A stretch of DNA of 51,942 bases from Candidatus Poribacteria bacterium (GCA_009841255.1 VXMD01000005.1:1-51942), one strand, 5' to 3'; shown: positions 24,286 through 32,483, numbered from the stretch's first letter. Translations and numbers: made by a program. Notes: generated by a model not told the origin, from the letters alone.

Positions 24286-26226
24286 TCATTGGACCATAAT
24301 CAGTACCGGCTCGATGCCGAGGGTCTCTTGAATGCGTTGCTGCAACGCCATTGACTCAGCCCGCGTGCTGAATTCACCGATCATTACGCGGTGCACAGTT
24401 TTTCCATCAACAGTCGCGACACGGAGAGCGATTTCCTCATCTGGATTCTGCAATTGTAATTTTTCTCGTAGGGCTTCGGCATTGTAAAGTTCGACAAATG
24501 AACCCACCATGAGTGTCATCTTACTGGATACTGACGCGCTTTTTGGCTGACGACTCATCCCGAACTGTAACTGTGTCTGTTCCGTGCTTCGATTGCCGGC
24601 AATGTCTTGTACGTGTAACTTACACGTGTAAATAGCATTTGGATCCACCTGAATCTCACTTAAAATGACCTCGGAAGGTGGTGCCCCCTCTCCCTCCATG
24701 TGCTCGAGACGTGTGTTTCTTGCATCAAAAAGCTCAAGCTTCCAATGGTCAAGCGGATTGATGTCCCACGCCTTCACACCAATTATTGTGGGTGTTTTCG
24801 CGAAAAGTTCCAAGGTTGTTGGAATGAGGTCTACCGCCACTGTTTCAGTATCTACAAAGTGGCGCGCCCCTTGTGCGTCAAGAACATGGAGCCGAGCTTC
24901 GTAATTTCCGTCAGGCACCAAGTTCCCAGTATCCGTAGTGCCATCCCAAACGATCCCTCCTTCCAGTACACCTGTCCCAGATTTTTCCCAAATACTTTCG
25001 GTGTATTCATCAAGGATGTTCAACTGCCACTGGAGGGGTGCTGCGCCATTTTCTCCGAGGCGTAAGCGAAATGTGGTGCTATCCGAAACCCCATCGCCGT
25101 TCGGGGAAATCGCGGGTTCAGAGGGATTCAATTCTCCGTCAATGGTTTCCGGGTCTATCTCAAGCGTTGCTGGCATTAAGATCGTGGGGGCTTTGTGGGT
25201 ATCAGATACCTCAGTGCGGGTTGTTGCCACCGATACGGGTGTCATGTCGCCTTCACCCCAGCGTAAGGTCGCGGAGATCCAATGCACGCCCTGCTCCAAT
25301 TCACTACCACTCACATAGGCATAATCGAGTTGTCCGGAGGAATTTCGGAAACTCAGTCCGCGCGCCAACTCACCGCTCCAGAACCTTTCAGAAGCGGTTA
25401 AAGCGGTATAACCCAAGCGCAGCCCGATATGTCCATCAACAAACCAGTGCTCTGCACCGAAGTGCAATCGGAGGCGTTCCCCCCAGTCTACGTCGTTCTG
25501 ACCTCGGACGGCGAGGTCTGCGGAAAAGAGCGTGTTCCCGGCGACCTCATAAGTTGTCCCGAAGCGTGCGGCTAAGGGTGCGCCCTCAAGAAGTACGCCG
25601 TTTTCACGAATGCCTCTGCTTAATTCGGAGAAGTTCACGCCTAACTTTACCGAGTCCCCCCATTTTTGCAATGGATAGGCGAATTGCATCCCTAAGTCCA
25701 CACTCCATAGAAAATTGGTTCTGATGGGTGTGTTGTTCTGATAGTAGCGTAGATTCGCACCCGCCGAAGCGCGCTGTCCGAGCGCAAGCCCGTATCCTAA
25801 AAGGACAATTTGCGTAGATTCGATGGTGTCGTTTTTCCAGCCATCCAACCACGTTGCGAAAGAGACATTTCCTACATTTCTGTTTGTCATACCGAATGTC
25901 TGTGGATTCGCGGCGACTGAAAACGCCTGATCGCGGCTTGAGAAATTCCCCGGAAACGGCATCCCCCCCATATTGACTTCCACACCCTCCATAAATCCCA
26001 ATGAAGACGGGTTCCATAGAAAACCGTTGGTCGCGGAGGGACCGGCGGTGAACGCACTGCCCATACCAACGGCGCGGGCACTCGCACCCACAAAAATATC
26101 CCGTTGGCTTATGCTGGAAGTCCCCGCGGAAACGGATACGGCTGCTAACATCATGCCAACGATACCGATTTTTTGTACGACTCGTAGCAGGCGTCGGATA
26201 CTCCCTCGAAGAAAATTGAACTGCAT
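24286..26226 (-). CDS. Outer-membrane PorV/PorQ-like barrel fused to a FlgD-like domain and a SPOR domain
   Basis: 646 residues. A signal peptide lies at about 17-36 (IGIVGMMLAAVSVSAG). The barrel part (about 38-325) begins DIFVGASARAVGMGSAFTAGPSATNGFLWNPSSLGF, the hallmark of PorV/PorQ-type proteins, with alternating strands to residue 325. A FlgD-type Ig domain follows (about 370-465: SPNGDGVSDSTTFRLRLGENG, then WDGTTDTGNLVPDGNYEARL). The last 80 residues are a SPOR peptidoglycan-binding domain (LMVGSFVELYNAEALREKLQ to MIGEFSTRAESMALQQRIQ). It likely links the outer membrane to peptidoglycan. A short leader element provides AGGAGG 14 bases before the ATG. Confidence 0.82.
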   Translation of the reverse strand: MQFNFLRGSIRRLLRVVQKIGIVGMMLAAVSVSAGTSSISQRDIFVGASARAVGMGSAFTAGPSATNGFLWNPSSLGFMEGVEVNMGGMPFPGNFSSRDQAFSVAANPQTFGMTNRNVGNVSFATWLDGWKNDTIESTQIVLLGYGLALGQRASAGANLRYYQNNTPIRTNFLWSVDLGMQFAYPLQKWGDSVKLGVNFSELSRGIRENGVLLEGAPLAARFGTTYEVAGNTLFSADLAVRGQNDVDWGERLRLHFGAEHWFVDGHIGLRLGYTALTASERFWSGELARGLSFRNSSGQLDYAYVSGSELEQGVHWISATLRWGEGDMTPVSVATTRTEVSDTHKAPTILMPATLEIDPETIDGELNPSEPAISPNGDGVSDSTTFRLRLGENGAAPLQWQLNILDEYTESIWEKSGTGVLEGGIVWDGTTDTGNLVPDGNYEARLHVLDAQGARHFVDTETVAVDLIPTTLELFAKTPTIIGVKAWDINPLDHWKLELFDARNTRLEHMEGEGAPPSEVILSEIQVDPNAIYTCKLHVQDIAGNRSTEQTQLQFGMSRQPKSASVSSKMTLMVGSFVELYNAEALREKLQLQNPDEEIALRVATVDGKTVHRVMIGEFSTRAESMALQQRIQETLGIEPVLIMVQ

Positions 26227-26276
26227 TTTTTAATTTATTGCCTCCTGGACTGCTCTCCACTTCGTTACGAGCAGGT
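26227..26276 (-). repeat. Leader element, short form, abutting the PorV-like gene
   Basis: On the minus strand a hairpin CTGCTC/GAGCAG (26269-26274 with 26250-26255) carries the loop GTAACGAAGTGGA. It is followed by GTCCAGGAGGCAATAAATTA and then AAAA before the ATG at 26226. The same loop and ending, with a different stem, occur at 4461-4510. AGGAGG at 26241-26246 is the RBS. Confidence 0.6.
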
Positions 26277-26474
26277 TTTCGGTGAGTCTTGATGCTTCTT
26301 AGAACCTGGTCAGGCTCACATAACGCGCTGTAACTTCGTTAGTGATATACGCATCTACACCGTTTAACGTTGAATCTATGAAAATGGGTACAGGTGGAGT
26401 GGTTTGGCTTTCTGTAGGCAAAGGGATCCGACGCATCTAAAGAAAGAGTGAGACTTAAAAGTTCGAGAATAAAT

Positions 26475-26709
26475 GTAGGTTGGGTTGAGCGGTAAGAGGC
26501 AGCGATACATTTCGGTTATACGAAGATTTCTGCTTTCCAATGTCTCATTGATGTAGATGGACTATAGCGAAACCCAACAATCTAAACGCTGTCGGTGCGA
26601 GCAGATGTTGGGTTTCACTCATGTTTTGGTGCCTTTAGATTTCTTAATGGATCCTGAAAGCCATTCTCTGCATGTAATTTTTAGAAGCTTCCCATTCAAC
26701 CCAACCTAC
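26475..26709. repeat. Inverted-repeat element with GTAGGTTGGGTTGA ends
   Basis: GTAGGTTGGGTTGA at 26475-26488 is mirrored by TCAACCCAACCTAC at 26696-26709, a perfect 14-bp inverted repeat 207 bp apart. Two inner copies (CGAAACCCAACA near 26568 and GATGTTGGGTTTC near 26603) form a second inverted pair. No coding frame of note lies inside. The remainder of the 26277-26724 gap shows nothing I can name. Looks like a miniature inverted-repeat element. Confidence 0.65.
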
Positions 26710-26724
26710 GTGCTGGATTAGCGG

Positions 26725-28497
26725 TTAGTCCGTTGGTTGGGTAGCATATTTGAGAATCCCATCTGCGTCTGTGAACCGCAGATAGAGACCCCACGACCAG
26801 CCGAGATCGATCTTTTGGCACAGAACCGTGTTCCATCCCGTTTTTAGTTGACATGGCACCGCATCCGCATCCGCCGTCGCTCCAGCGTCGATACTTTTCC
26901 GGTGAATCTCAGTTCCGTTTAACCAAACGGCGACTTCGTCATCGCTGCCAATCAACATCACAGAATCGGTCACTTCCGGTGCGTGGACGTACACCAACAT
27001 GTATCCGACAGTCATTGGGGTAGGACTGAGGTTTGTGCGTAAATCGAGATACCCGTCCGCCCTTGCATTCACTTCCTGCCAGTGGACCGGCTTGCCCTCA
27101 ATGCCTGTGTAAGTTTTCTCCACGTCCAATCGACTGATAGACTGTAGCAGTTGGTCAATTGTACCAACATCCGTCTTGGGAAACGGTCCTAAAACCGCAT
27201 AGCGTTTCACATAAGGCGAGGCATGTAATACTTGATAGGAATCGACACCAATTTTATAGCCTGTAGCTTCGGATGCCTTTCCAACAATATTGAGTACAAT
27301 CCGATTTTCACCGGCATTCAAAGGGGCGGTTCCAAATGAAACCAACGTCCCAGCTATCGGTTCAGAAGAATAGCAATCGTAAGGAGCACCAACCCTTGCA
27401 TCATTTACAGCTAATTGGACGTGCGCATATCCTGGTCCACGCATCAAAATGGAACGAATTTCATAAACATCTCTATAAGGCACTTCAATTGGAAGGGTCA
27501 GGGACCCTGTTTTCTCTACAGTTTCCGATGTGAGGGTAACGTGGTTGCCACCAATATCAATGCTGTCCGCTCGGTAACTTTCTACCTGAACCGTTGCGTC
27601 ATGTGCTGTTGTCTTCGGTAATAGGTCGATTGCCGACTCGGTGCCCTTGGGTGGTAAGTTCCACTGCTTCTCATACCAAAATTGTGGGAGATAGAAGATG
27701 TCTCGCGCCTCGTTTGTCAAGACGAGATCGTAACCATCAAAACAGACGGCTTCCCCATAAAAATAGTGAGGTAAGGTCCACGATGTCCCCTGAATCATTT
27801 GTGCTAAATTACCCGCCGTGCCGTGATATACCCAAAGTGCGTCGTACGTACAGACAGCAAGACGGGTTCCGTCCTCGGACACTCCGGCACCCGTCACGAA
27901 CTTTGCTCCGATGAATTCGCCAACCTTTTCTAATACCTGCTTCTTATTCGGTTCCAGCGTCGGAAATCGGTAAAGCACGGCGCGTTCGCGTTCCTTAGAG
28001 ACAATATAGGGGATACCCTCCACAATAAAGAGCCCTTCTGCATCTACATTCTCATTGGGATACCGATACGGATAACTTGCGATGACCTCCGCTTCCGTCT
28101 CAACGAACGGATCCGGTTCTGCGACGACAACGACCTTTAGATCGAATCGCAACCTGCTGTTATTCCCGATCTCACCGATCCAGAGTTGATTTTTGTCGTC
28201 AATCCCGAGGGCTTCCCAATCGAAGTTCCTGGAACCGTTTATTGCGATCTTTTGGATTAATTCGCCATTGAGCTTTGTGGCGTAAAGTGCTGCGGGGTTG
28301 CCAGAGTCGTTAAGGGTCCAATAGACGCCTTCAAACTGTCGACTTGCGACGATACCGGAACTCTCTTGGATGTCGGGGTGTGTGTATTGTCCTGTAGGTT
28401 GCCACGGGGGTGTGTCAATGGTGTCTTGGGGTGCCGCTACAGCGGTGCAAAATCCGATGCCAATTGTGAAAATCAGTAGAAGGGATGGTAATTTCAT
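26725..28497 (-). CDS. Secreted beta-propeller-like protein with C-terminal carbohydrate-binding-like domain
   Basis: 590 residues from ATG 28497 with AAGGAG eight bases upstream. A farther in-frame start at 28575 is rejected because the signal peptide (MKLPSLLLIFTIGIGFCTAVA) begins here. Residues about 40-270 read like a propeller (ESSGIVASRQFEGVYWTLNDSGNP; FDWEALGIDDKNQLWIGEIGNNS; ENVDAEGLFIVEGIPYIVSK). A middle beta-sandwich follows (about 340-450). The end resembles a lectin-like domain for sugar or glycan binding (SVMLIGSDDEVAVWLNGTEIHRK; WNTVLCQKIDLGWSWGLYLRF). Function is unknown; a periplasmic or extracellular location is likely. Confidence 0.75.
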   Translation of the reverse strand: MKLPSLLLIFTIGIGFCTAVAAPQDTIDTPPWQPTGQYTHPDIQESSGIVASRQFEGVYWTLNDSGNPAALYATKLNGELIQKIAINGSRNFDWEALGIDDKNQLWIGEIGNNSRLRFDLKVVVVAEPDPFVETEAEVIASYPYRYPNENVDAEGLFIVEGIPYIVSKERERAVLYRFPTLEPNKKQVLEKVGEFIGAKFVTGAGVSEDGTRLAVCTYDALWVYHGTAGNLAQMIQGTSWTLPHYFYGEAVCFDGYDLVLTNEARDIFYLPQFWYEKQWNLPPKGTESAIDLLPKTTAHDATVQVESYRADSIDIGGNHVTLTSETVEKTGSLTLPIEVPYRDVYEIRSILMRGPGYAHVQLAVNDARVGAPYDCYSSEPIAGTLVSFGTAPLNAGENRIVLNIVGKASEATGYKIGVDSYQVLHASPYVKRYAVLGPFPKTDVGTIDQLLQSISRLDVEKTYTGIEGKPVHWQEVNARADGYLDLRTNLSPTPMTVGYMLVYVHAPEVTDSVMLIGSDDEVAVWLNGTEIHRKSIDAGATADADAVPCQLKTGWNTVLCQKIDLGWSWGLYLRFTDADGILKYATQPTD

Positions 28498-28607
28498 CGA
28501 GTTTTCTCCTTTGATATATATTTTACAGCCTCTGTGGTGAGAAATCAAGTGGGTTTTCACTGTATCTAAGACCATTTATGGTATGAGATACTTTGCTACT
28601 GAAACCA

Positions 28608-28712
28608 TAGGTTGGGTTGAACAAAACATGAAATATTAAATCCGCTTCATGCAGCAACCTTCAAATTTTTAACACGCTCAAACACGCCAAAATCTCAGCG
28701 AAATCCAACCTA
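28608..28712. repeat. Second inverted-repeat element of the TAGGTTGGGTTGA type
   Basis: TAGGTTGGGTTGA at 28608-28620 is answered by an inverse copy ending TCCAACCTA at 28704-28712. It sits in the 442-bp gap 28498-28939 upstream of rpsT. The rest of the gap has no gene that I can see and should contain the rpsT promoter. Confidence 0.55.
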
Positions 28713-28939
28713 TATAACGCCCAAACACCCTTAAAACAGGGAATTGCAAATTCTATAGCGATGTGTCGAGATTAGGAGATCTCTCCTACGGAAACACTAA
28801 ATGCCTTAGAATTTCAGAAAAAATATGGACAAACCCGATATTTTGTGGTATCATTAAGTATACATATTGCGAAAGATAGTTAATACTTCGGTTGTCTGCG
28901 AGACGACCGGAAGAAAAGTTTTCAAAAGGAGTATTTGTT

Positions 28940-29212
28940 TTGCATCGACAATCTGCGAAGAAACATGCACGTGCGGACAAAGCAAAGCGGAACCGCAATC
29001 GACACCGTAAAGCAACACTTCGGACAGTGATGAAACAGGCAGAAATCGCCCTTGCGGAAGGAAACGTCGAAACAGCACAGGAACTGTGCCGAACCACGAC
29101 AAGCCTTTTAGATAGAGCTGCGAGTAAAGGTGTTATCAAAAAAGGGACAGCGAACCGTCAGAAGTCCCGACTCATTAGCAAATTGCATGCCCTCACCGCC
29201 GAAGCCGCGTAA
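28940..29212 (+). CDS. rpsT: 30S ribosomal protein S20 (bS20)
   Basis: 90 residues if started at the TTG at 28940, which lies eight bases after AAGGAG. A longer frame to 28892 has no support and adds 16 unrelated residues. The sequence HRQSAKKHARADKAKRNRNRH, then LRTVMKQAEIALAEGN, and the C-terminal VIKKGTANRQKSRLISKLHAL is unmistakable for bS20, a primary binder of 16S rRNA. The normal length is 85-90. Use of TTG in an abundant ribosomal protein is unusual; rpsT is known to use a weak start (UUG) in E. coli, where it serves autoregulation. Confidence 0.93.
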   Translation: MHRQSAKKHARADKAKRNRNRHRKATLRTVMKQAEIALAEGNVETAQELCRTTTSLLDRAASKGVIKKGTANRQKSRLISKLHALTAEAA

Positions 29213-29257
29213 TTTTGGCTTTCTGTTAGACGAATTGCTGTCAAAGTAAAGGAGACT

Positions 29258-29293
29258 CGCGAGGCATCGGGACAGTGAACCCGAAACCTCGCG
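29258..29293 (+). promoter_or_regulatory. RNA hairpin between a Shine-Dalgarno sequence and the rsmB start
   Basis: Stem CGCGAGG (29258-29264) pairs with CCTCGCG (29287-29293). After an internal loop of two bases on each side, TCGGG (29267-29271) pairs with CCCGA (29280-29284) around an eight-base loop. AAAGGAG at 29248-29254 lies just before the hairpin. The rsmB ATG at 29306 lies 12 bases after it. There is no U-tract, so it is not an ordinary terminator. Confidence 0.55.
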
Positions 29294-29305
29294 TTATTGC
29301 GAGAT

Positions 29306-30688
29306 ATGAACGCGCGCACAGTCGCCTTAGAATGTCTATTGACCCTCTCACACAGCAGCGCGTCAATAGCATCCGTTGTTGACAGTGCATTCGGACGGAG
29401 ACCCGCAATTGACGGGCGTGAACGCCGATTGGCAAACGGGCTCGTCTATGGCGTTATTCGGTGGCAGAAGCAACTCGACTGGGTGCTCGATCAATTTATC
29501 AATCCCAGATTTCAGTTAGACGCGCGGCATCGTAATATCCTACGACTCGGCGCGTTCCAACTGTTACACCTCGATGGGATACCTGCACACGCAGCGATCT
29601 TTGAAACCGTCCAACTCGCTATTTCCCACCCACGCAAATCTTCAAGTGGAAGGAAGACTGCGGGGTTTATTAATGCGGTGCTTCGCTCTATTCAACGCGA
29701 AGGTGCCACCCTTGCCTATCCACCCCTCGACGCAAACCCGATTGAACACATTGCGTTCTCACTGTCCTATCCAACATGGTTAGTAAAGCAATGGCTTCAA
29801 ACACGCGGCGTTTCATGGACGTTGGCGTTCTGCCGTGCAAGCAATCAAACCGCACCCCTCGCGCTCCGTGTAAATACCCTCCTAACACAACGGGAAGAAG
29901 TTTGCCAATCTTTGAAAACGAAAGGCTTACCGGCGTCCCTTTCCAAAATCGCACGCGACGGGATAACACTTGAAAACCGTACAACCTCCATCTTCAACGC
30001 CGCTGGCGATCTGACATTGAAGGACCTCCTCAACCGAAATGACATCTATGTCCAAGATGAGAGTGCTATGTTAGTCGCGCATCTACTCTCACCGGAGGAC
30101 GCGGAACTCATTATAGACCTGTGTGCTGCACCGGGCGGCAAGACGACGCATTTGGCACATCTCATGCGGAACGCCGGAAAAATTATCGCCGTGGATGCCT
30201 CACCCGAAAAAATAGCGTTGTTGCAAAAGAACTGCCGACGCCTCGATGTACGCAACGTTGAGACCCGTGTAATGGATGGGACAAAAGCCGACTTGTCGTT
30301 TATCAACACGGCGGATGCCGTGCTTATCGATGCCCCGTGTTCCGGATTCGGAACGCTTCGGCGGCATCCTGATATCCGATGGAACAAAACAGCCAAACAG
30401 GTTCGCGCCCTCAGCGAGACACAATATAACCTACTGAAGAACGCAGCATCACATATCAAACCGGGGGGTATCCTCGTCTACAGTACGTGTAGCATAGAAC
30501 CGATGGAAAACGAGGAAGTCATCCAGCGATTTTTGGCAGATTTTCCGATGTATACCATAGAAAACGCACGACGTTTCCTGCCCGATGTTTCATCGAGTGT
30601 AATAACACCACAAGGTTTCGTCCAAACATTTCCACATGAACACGGAGTTGACGGAGCATTCGCGGCACGTCTCCGAAAAAAAGTTTAG
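29306..30688 (+). CDS. rsmB: 16S rRNA cytosine-C5 methyltransferase RsmB (Sun/Fmu)
   Basis: 460 residues. The N-terminal NusB-like RNA-binding domain (ALECLLTLSHSSASIASVVDSAF to AGFINAVLRSIQRE, about 5-145) is joined to a SAM-dependent methyltransferase. SAM motif IIDLCAAPGGKTTHLA lies near residue 268, the catalytic motif DAPCSGFGTLRRHPDIRW near 341, and the second conserved cysteine in YSTCSIEPMENE near 391. The enzyme methylates C967 of 16S rRNA. The start is either ATG 29306 or an in-frame TTG 29297. The nearest good Shine-Dalgarno is separated by a hairpin (see finding). It lies 93 bp behind rpsT on the same strand; both serve the small subunit. Confidence 0.93.
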   Translation: MNARTVALECLLTLSHSSASIASVVDSAFGRRPAIDGRERRLANGLVYGVIRWQKQLDWVLDQFINPRFQLDARHRNILRLGAFQLLHLDGIPAHAAIFETVQLAISHPRKSSSGRKTAGFINAVLRSIQREGATLAYPPLDANPIEHIAFSLSYPTWLVKQWLQTRGVSWTLAFCRASNQTAPLALRVNTLLTQREEVCQSLKTKGLPASLSKIARDGITLENRTTSIFNAAGDLTLKDLLNRNDIYVQDESAMLVAHLLSPEDAELIIDLCAAPGGKTTHLAHLMRNAGKIIAVDASPEKIALLQKNCRRLDVRNVETRVMDGTKADLSFINTADAVLIDAPCSGFGTLRRHPDIRWNKTAKQVRALSETQYNLLKNAASHIKPGGILVYSTCSIEPMENEEVIQRFLADFPMYTIENARRFLPDVSSSVITPQGFVQTFPHEHGVDGAFAARLRKKV

Positions 30689-30699
30689 AAGTGTGCGAA

Positions 30700-30741
30700 A
30701 GTTAGGAAGTAAGGATTTTTCAACTTCGCAACTTCCTAACT
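30700..30741 (+). terminator. Hairpin after rsmB, possible terminator
   Basis: AGTTAGGAAGT (30700-30710) and ACTTCCTAACT (30731-30741) form a perfect 11-bp stem with a 20-base loop that contains ATTTTT. It begins 11 bases after the rsmB stop. The loop is long and no U-tract follows, so it may instead be a repeat of another class. Confidence 0.4.
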
Positions 30742-30791
30742 GATACAGATAAATTAAAAAATGGGTTTTCTTTACAGCATCATTCACAACC

Positions 30792-30880
30792 GTAGCCCGT
30801 AATGAAATGGAGAGCGGATCTACGGAAAGGCACATCAATATCTAAAGCCGCCTTACCGAACCGCAAGGAAAATTAAAAAA
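30792..30880 (+). repeat. Leader element, long form, abutting thiE
   Basis: Begins GTAGCCCGTAATGAAATGG, continues AGAGCGGATCTACGG and ends CCGCAAGGAAAATTAAAAAA directly before the thiE frame. The hairpin arm is GCCC with GAGC, the loop GTAATGAAATGGA. AAGGA is 11 bases from the ATT at 30881. Confidence 0.65.
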
Positions 30881-31510
30881 ATTAATTTCAGGTTGTACGC
30901 CATTACGGATAGACACCAGTGTGCCCCGACCCCATTGGTCGATGTTGTCTCGGAACTACTGGACGTCGGCGTAAACGCCATCCAGTTGCGCGAAAAGGAT
31001 CTAAGCGATACTGCGTTAATTCAGTTAGCACAACCGATTGCGGCGTTGTGCCACGACTACGAGGCGAAACTTTTCATCAACACAAACACACGCGTTGCTC
31101 GCGACGTGGGTGCTGCAGGTGTTCATCTCCCAGCGAATGCAGAACCGGTAGGTTCGGTAAAGGAAACCGAGACAGACGATAATTTCTATATCGGATGTTC
31201 GGTGCACCATCTTGATGCCGCAAAAAAGAGGGAAGCAGAAGGTGCTGATTTTCTGACCTACAGTCCTATCTATCCGACAGCAAGCAAACCCGGATACGGT
31301 CCTGCTGTCGGCACGGCGAGCCTCGCTGCGGTGGTCGAAGGTGTTAAAGTGCCAGTCTTCGCGTTGGGAGGCATTACACCCGCACGAGTCCCTGAATGTT
31401 TAACCGCGGGAGCTTTCGGGGTCGCTGTGATGTCAGGTGTTATGGCACCTAAAGATGCTGGCATACAAGCAAAGCACTATCTTGACTTTTTAACGAGTGC
31501 TTCTGATTAG
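30881..31510 (+). CDS. thiE: Thiamine-phosphate synthase
   Basis: 209 residues as started here. ThiE joins the hydroxymethylpyrimidine and thiazole moieties to thiamine phosphate. Motifs: RLYAITDRHQ, VNAIQLREKD, LFINTNTRVARDVGAAGVHLP, GCSVHHLDAAKK, ADFLTYSPIYPTASKPGYGP and VFALGGITPARVPECLTAGAFGVAVMSG. No ATG or GTG precedes the first beta strand. The frame reads Ile-Asn-Phe-Arg-Leu-Tyr-Ala from an ATT at 30881. The first TTG (30893) would delete the start of strand one and is 24 bases from the AAGG. An ATT start, placed where the ATG sits in thiD and hisF, is therefore favoured. thiD follows after 190 bp with the same type of leader. Confidence 0.92.
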   Translation: MNFRLYAITDRHQCAPTPLVDVVSELLDVGVNAIQLREKDLSDTALIQLAQPIAALCHDYEAKLFINTNTRVARDVGAAGVHLPANAEPVGSVKETETDDNFYIGCSVHHLDAAKKREAEGADFLTYSPIYPTASKPGYGPAVGTASLAAVVEGVKVPVFALGGITPARVPECLTAGAFGVAVMSGVMAPKDAGIQAKHYLDFLTSASD

Positions 31511-31520
31511 ATTTCTGCGG

Positions 31521-31700
31521 ACCAAAGTTCAAACCGACACCATTTCACCGTAAGGTAAAATAGAAATTAGCAGTCGGTCGTCGGGTAAGAGGTCTTCGTT
31601 ATACCAAGCCCGTAGCCCGCAACATCGGCGCAGGCAGATATAAGGAATGCCCGTCAAAGTTCAAACGCACGCTGTTCTTCCGCAAGGTAAAATTAAAAAA
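31521..31700 (+). repeat. Two leader-element copies before thiD: one decayed half copy, one complete long form
   Basis: At 31521-31566 the right half (AAAGTTCAAACCGACACC, then CCGTAAGGTAAAATAGAAAT) is recognisable but degenerate. A complete copy at 31611-31700 starts GTAGCCCGCAACATCGGCGC, contains GTCAAAGTTCAAACGCACGC and ends CCGCAAGGTAAAATTAAAAA followed by ATG 31701. The loop ACATCGGCGCA is of the same subtype as the copy at 4374. Confidence 0.65.
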
Positions 31701-32483
31701 ATGAAACAGATTTTAACGATTGCAGGTTCAGATTCAGGCGGTGGGGCAGGCATACAGGCGGATATTAAAGCGATCTCAGCTAACGGTGGCTACGCTATGT
31801 CAGCGATTACTTCCGTTACAGCGCAGAACACGGTCGCTGTTACAGACGCCTTTGACCTACCTATTTCACTGATTGAAGCGCAGTTAGACGCGGTTTTCAC
31901 GGATTTTGCGGTCGCCAGCGTCAAAACGGGGATGCTCTCCGCGTCAGCGATCGTCGAGGCGGTTGCGGGAAAATTGCGGGAATACACGCCGCCAGCCATT
32001 GTTGTCGACCCTGTGATGATCTCCAAAAGCAAATTTCCACTGTTAAAAGAGGAGGCAATTGATAGCCTCAAAACAGCGTTAATCCCGCTTGCGACAATCA
32101 TCACGCCAAACATTTACGAGGCAGAACTTCTTGCACAACAGGACATCCGAAACACAGACGATGCAAAAAGTGCCGCGAAAACGATCGCGGGACTCGGGTG
32201 CCACGCCGTCCTCGTCAAAGGTGGACATCTTATCGGAAACAAGGCAATCGATGTGCTTTACTGTGAGGGTCAGTGGACATTTTTTGAAGCAGAACGGTTC
32301 AAAACAGAAAATACGCACGGGACCGGCTGCACCTACTCGGCGGCAATCGCGACACACCTCGCACACGGCAAAGATTTAAGGGATGCTATCAACACGGCAA
32401 AGGCGTATATCACGGGTGCTATCCAGCACGCTTTGGATATCGGACACGGACACGGTCCGACGAACCATTTTTTCAGATCGTAG
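31701..32483 (+). CDS. thiD: Hydroxymethylpyrimidine/phosphomethylpyrimidine kinase
   Basis: 260 residues from ATG 31701; a longer frame from 31647 runs through the repeat and is rejected. ThiD phosphorylates HMP twice to the ThiE substrate. The N-terminal ILTIAGSDSGGGAGIQADIK, the ITSVTAQNTVAV segment, VVDPVMISKSKFPLL, TPNIYEAELL and the anion-hole/catalytic TENTHGTGCTYSAAIA are all present. It ends nine bases before the convergent DUF2203 gene. thiE and thiD form a minimal thiamine salvage/biosynthesis pair, each with its own copy of the leader element. Confidence 0.94.
   Translation: MKQILTIAGSDSGGGAGIQADIKAISANGGYAMSAITSVTAQNTVAVTDAFDLPISLIEAQLDAVFTDFAVASVKTGMLSASAIVEAVAGKLREYTPPAIVVDPVMISKSKFPLLKEEAIDSLKTALIPLATIITPNIYEAELLAQQDIRNTDDAKSAAKTIAGLGCHAVLVKGGHLIGNKAIDVLYCEGQWTFFEAERFKTENTHGTGCTYSAAIATHLAHGKDLRDAINTAKAYITGAIQHALDIGHGHGPTNHFFRS

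Noticed and set aside
30792-31700. TPP riboswitch upstream of thiE or thiD
   Set aside because: The conserved THI-box core (CUGAGA and surrounding) is not found; the leader is the same repeat that precedes hisF and other unrelated genes.
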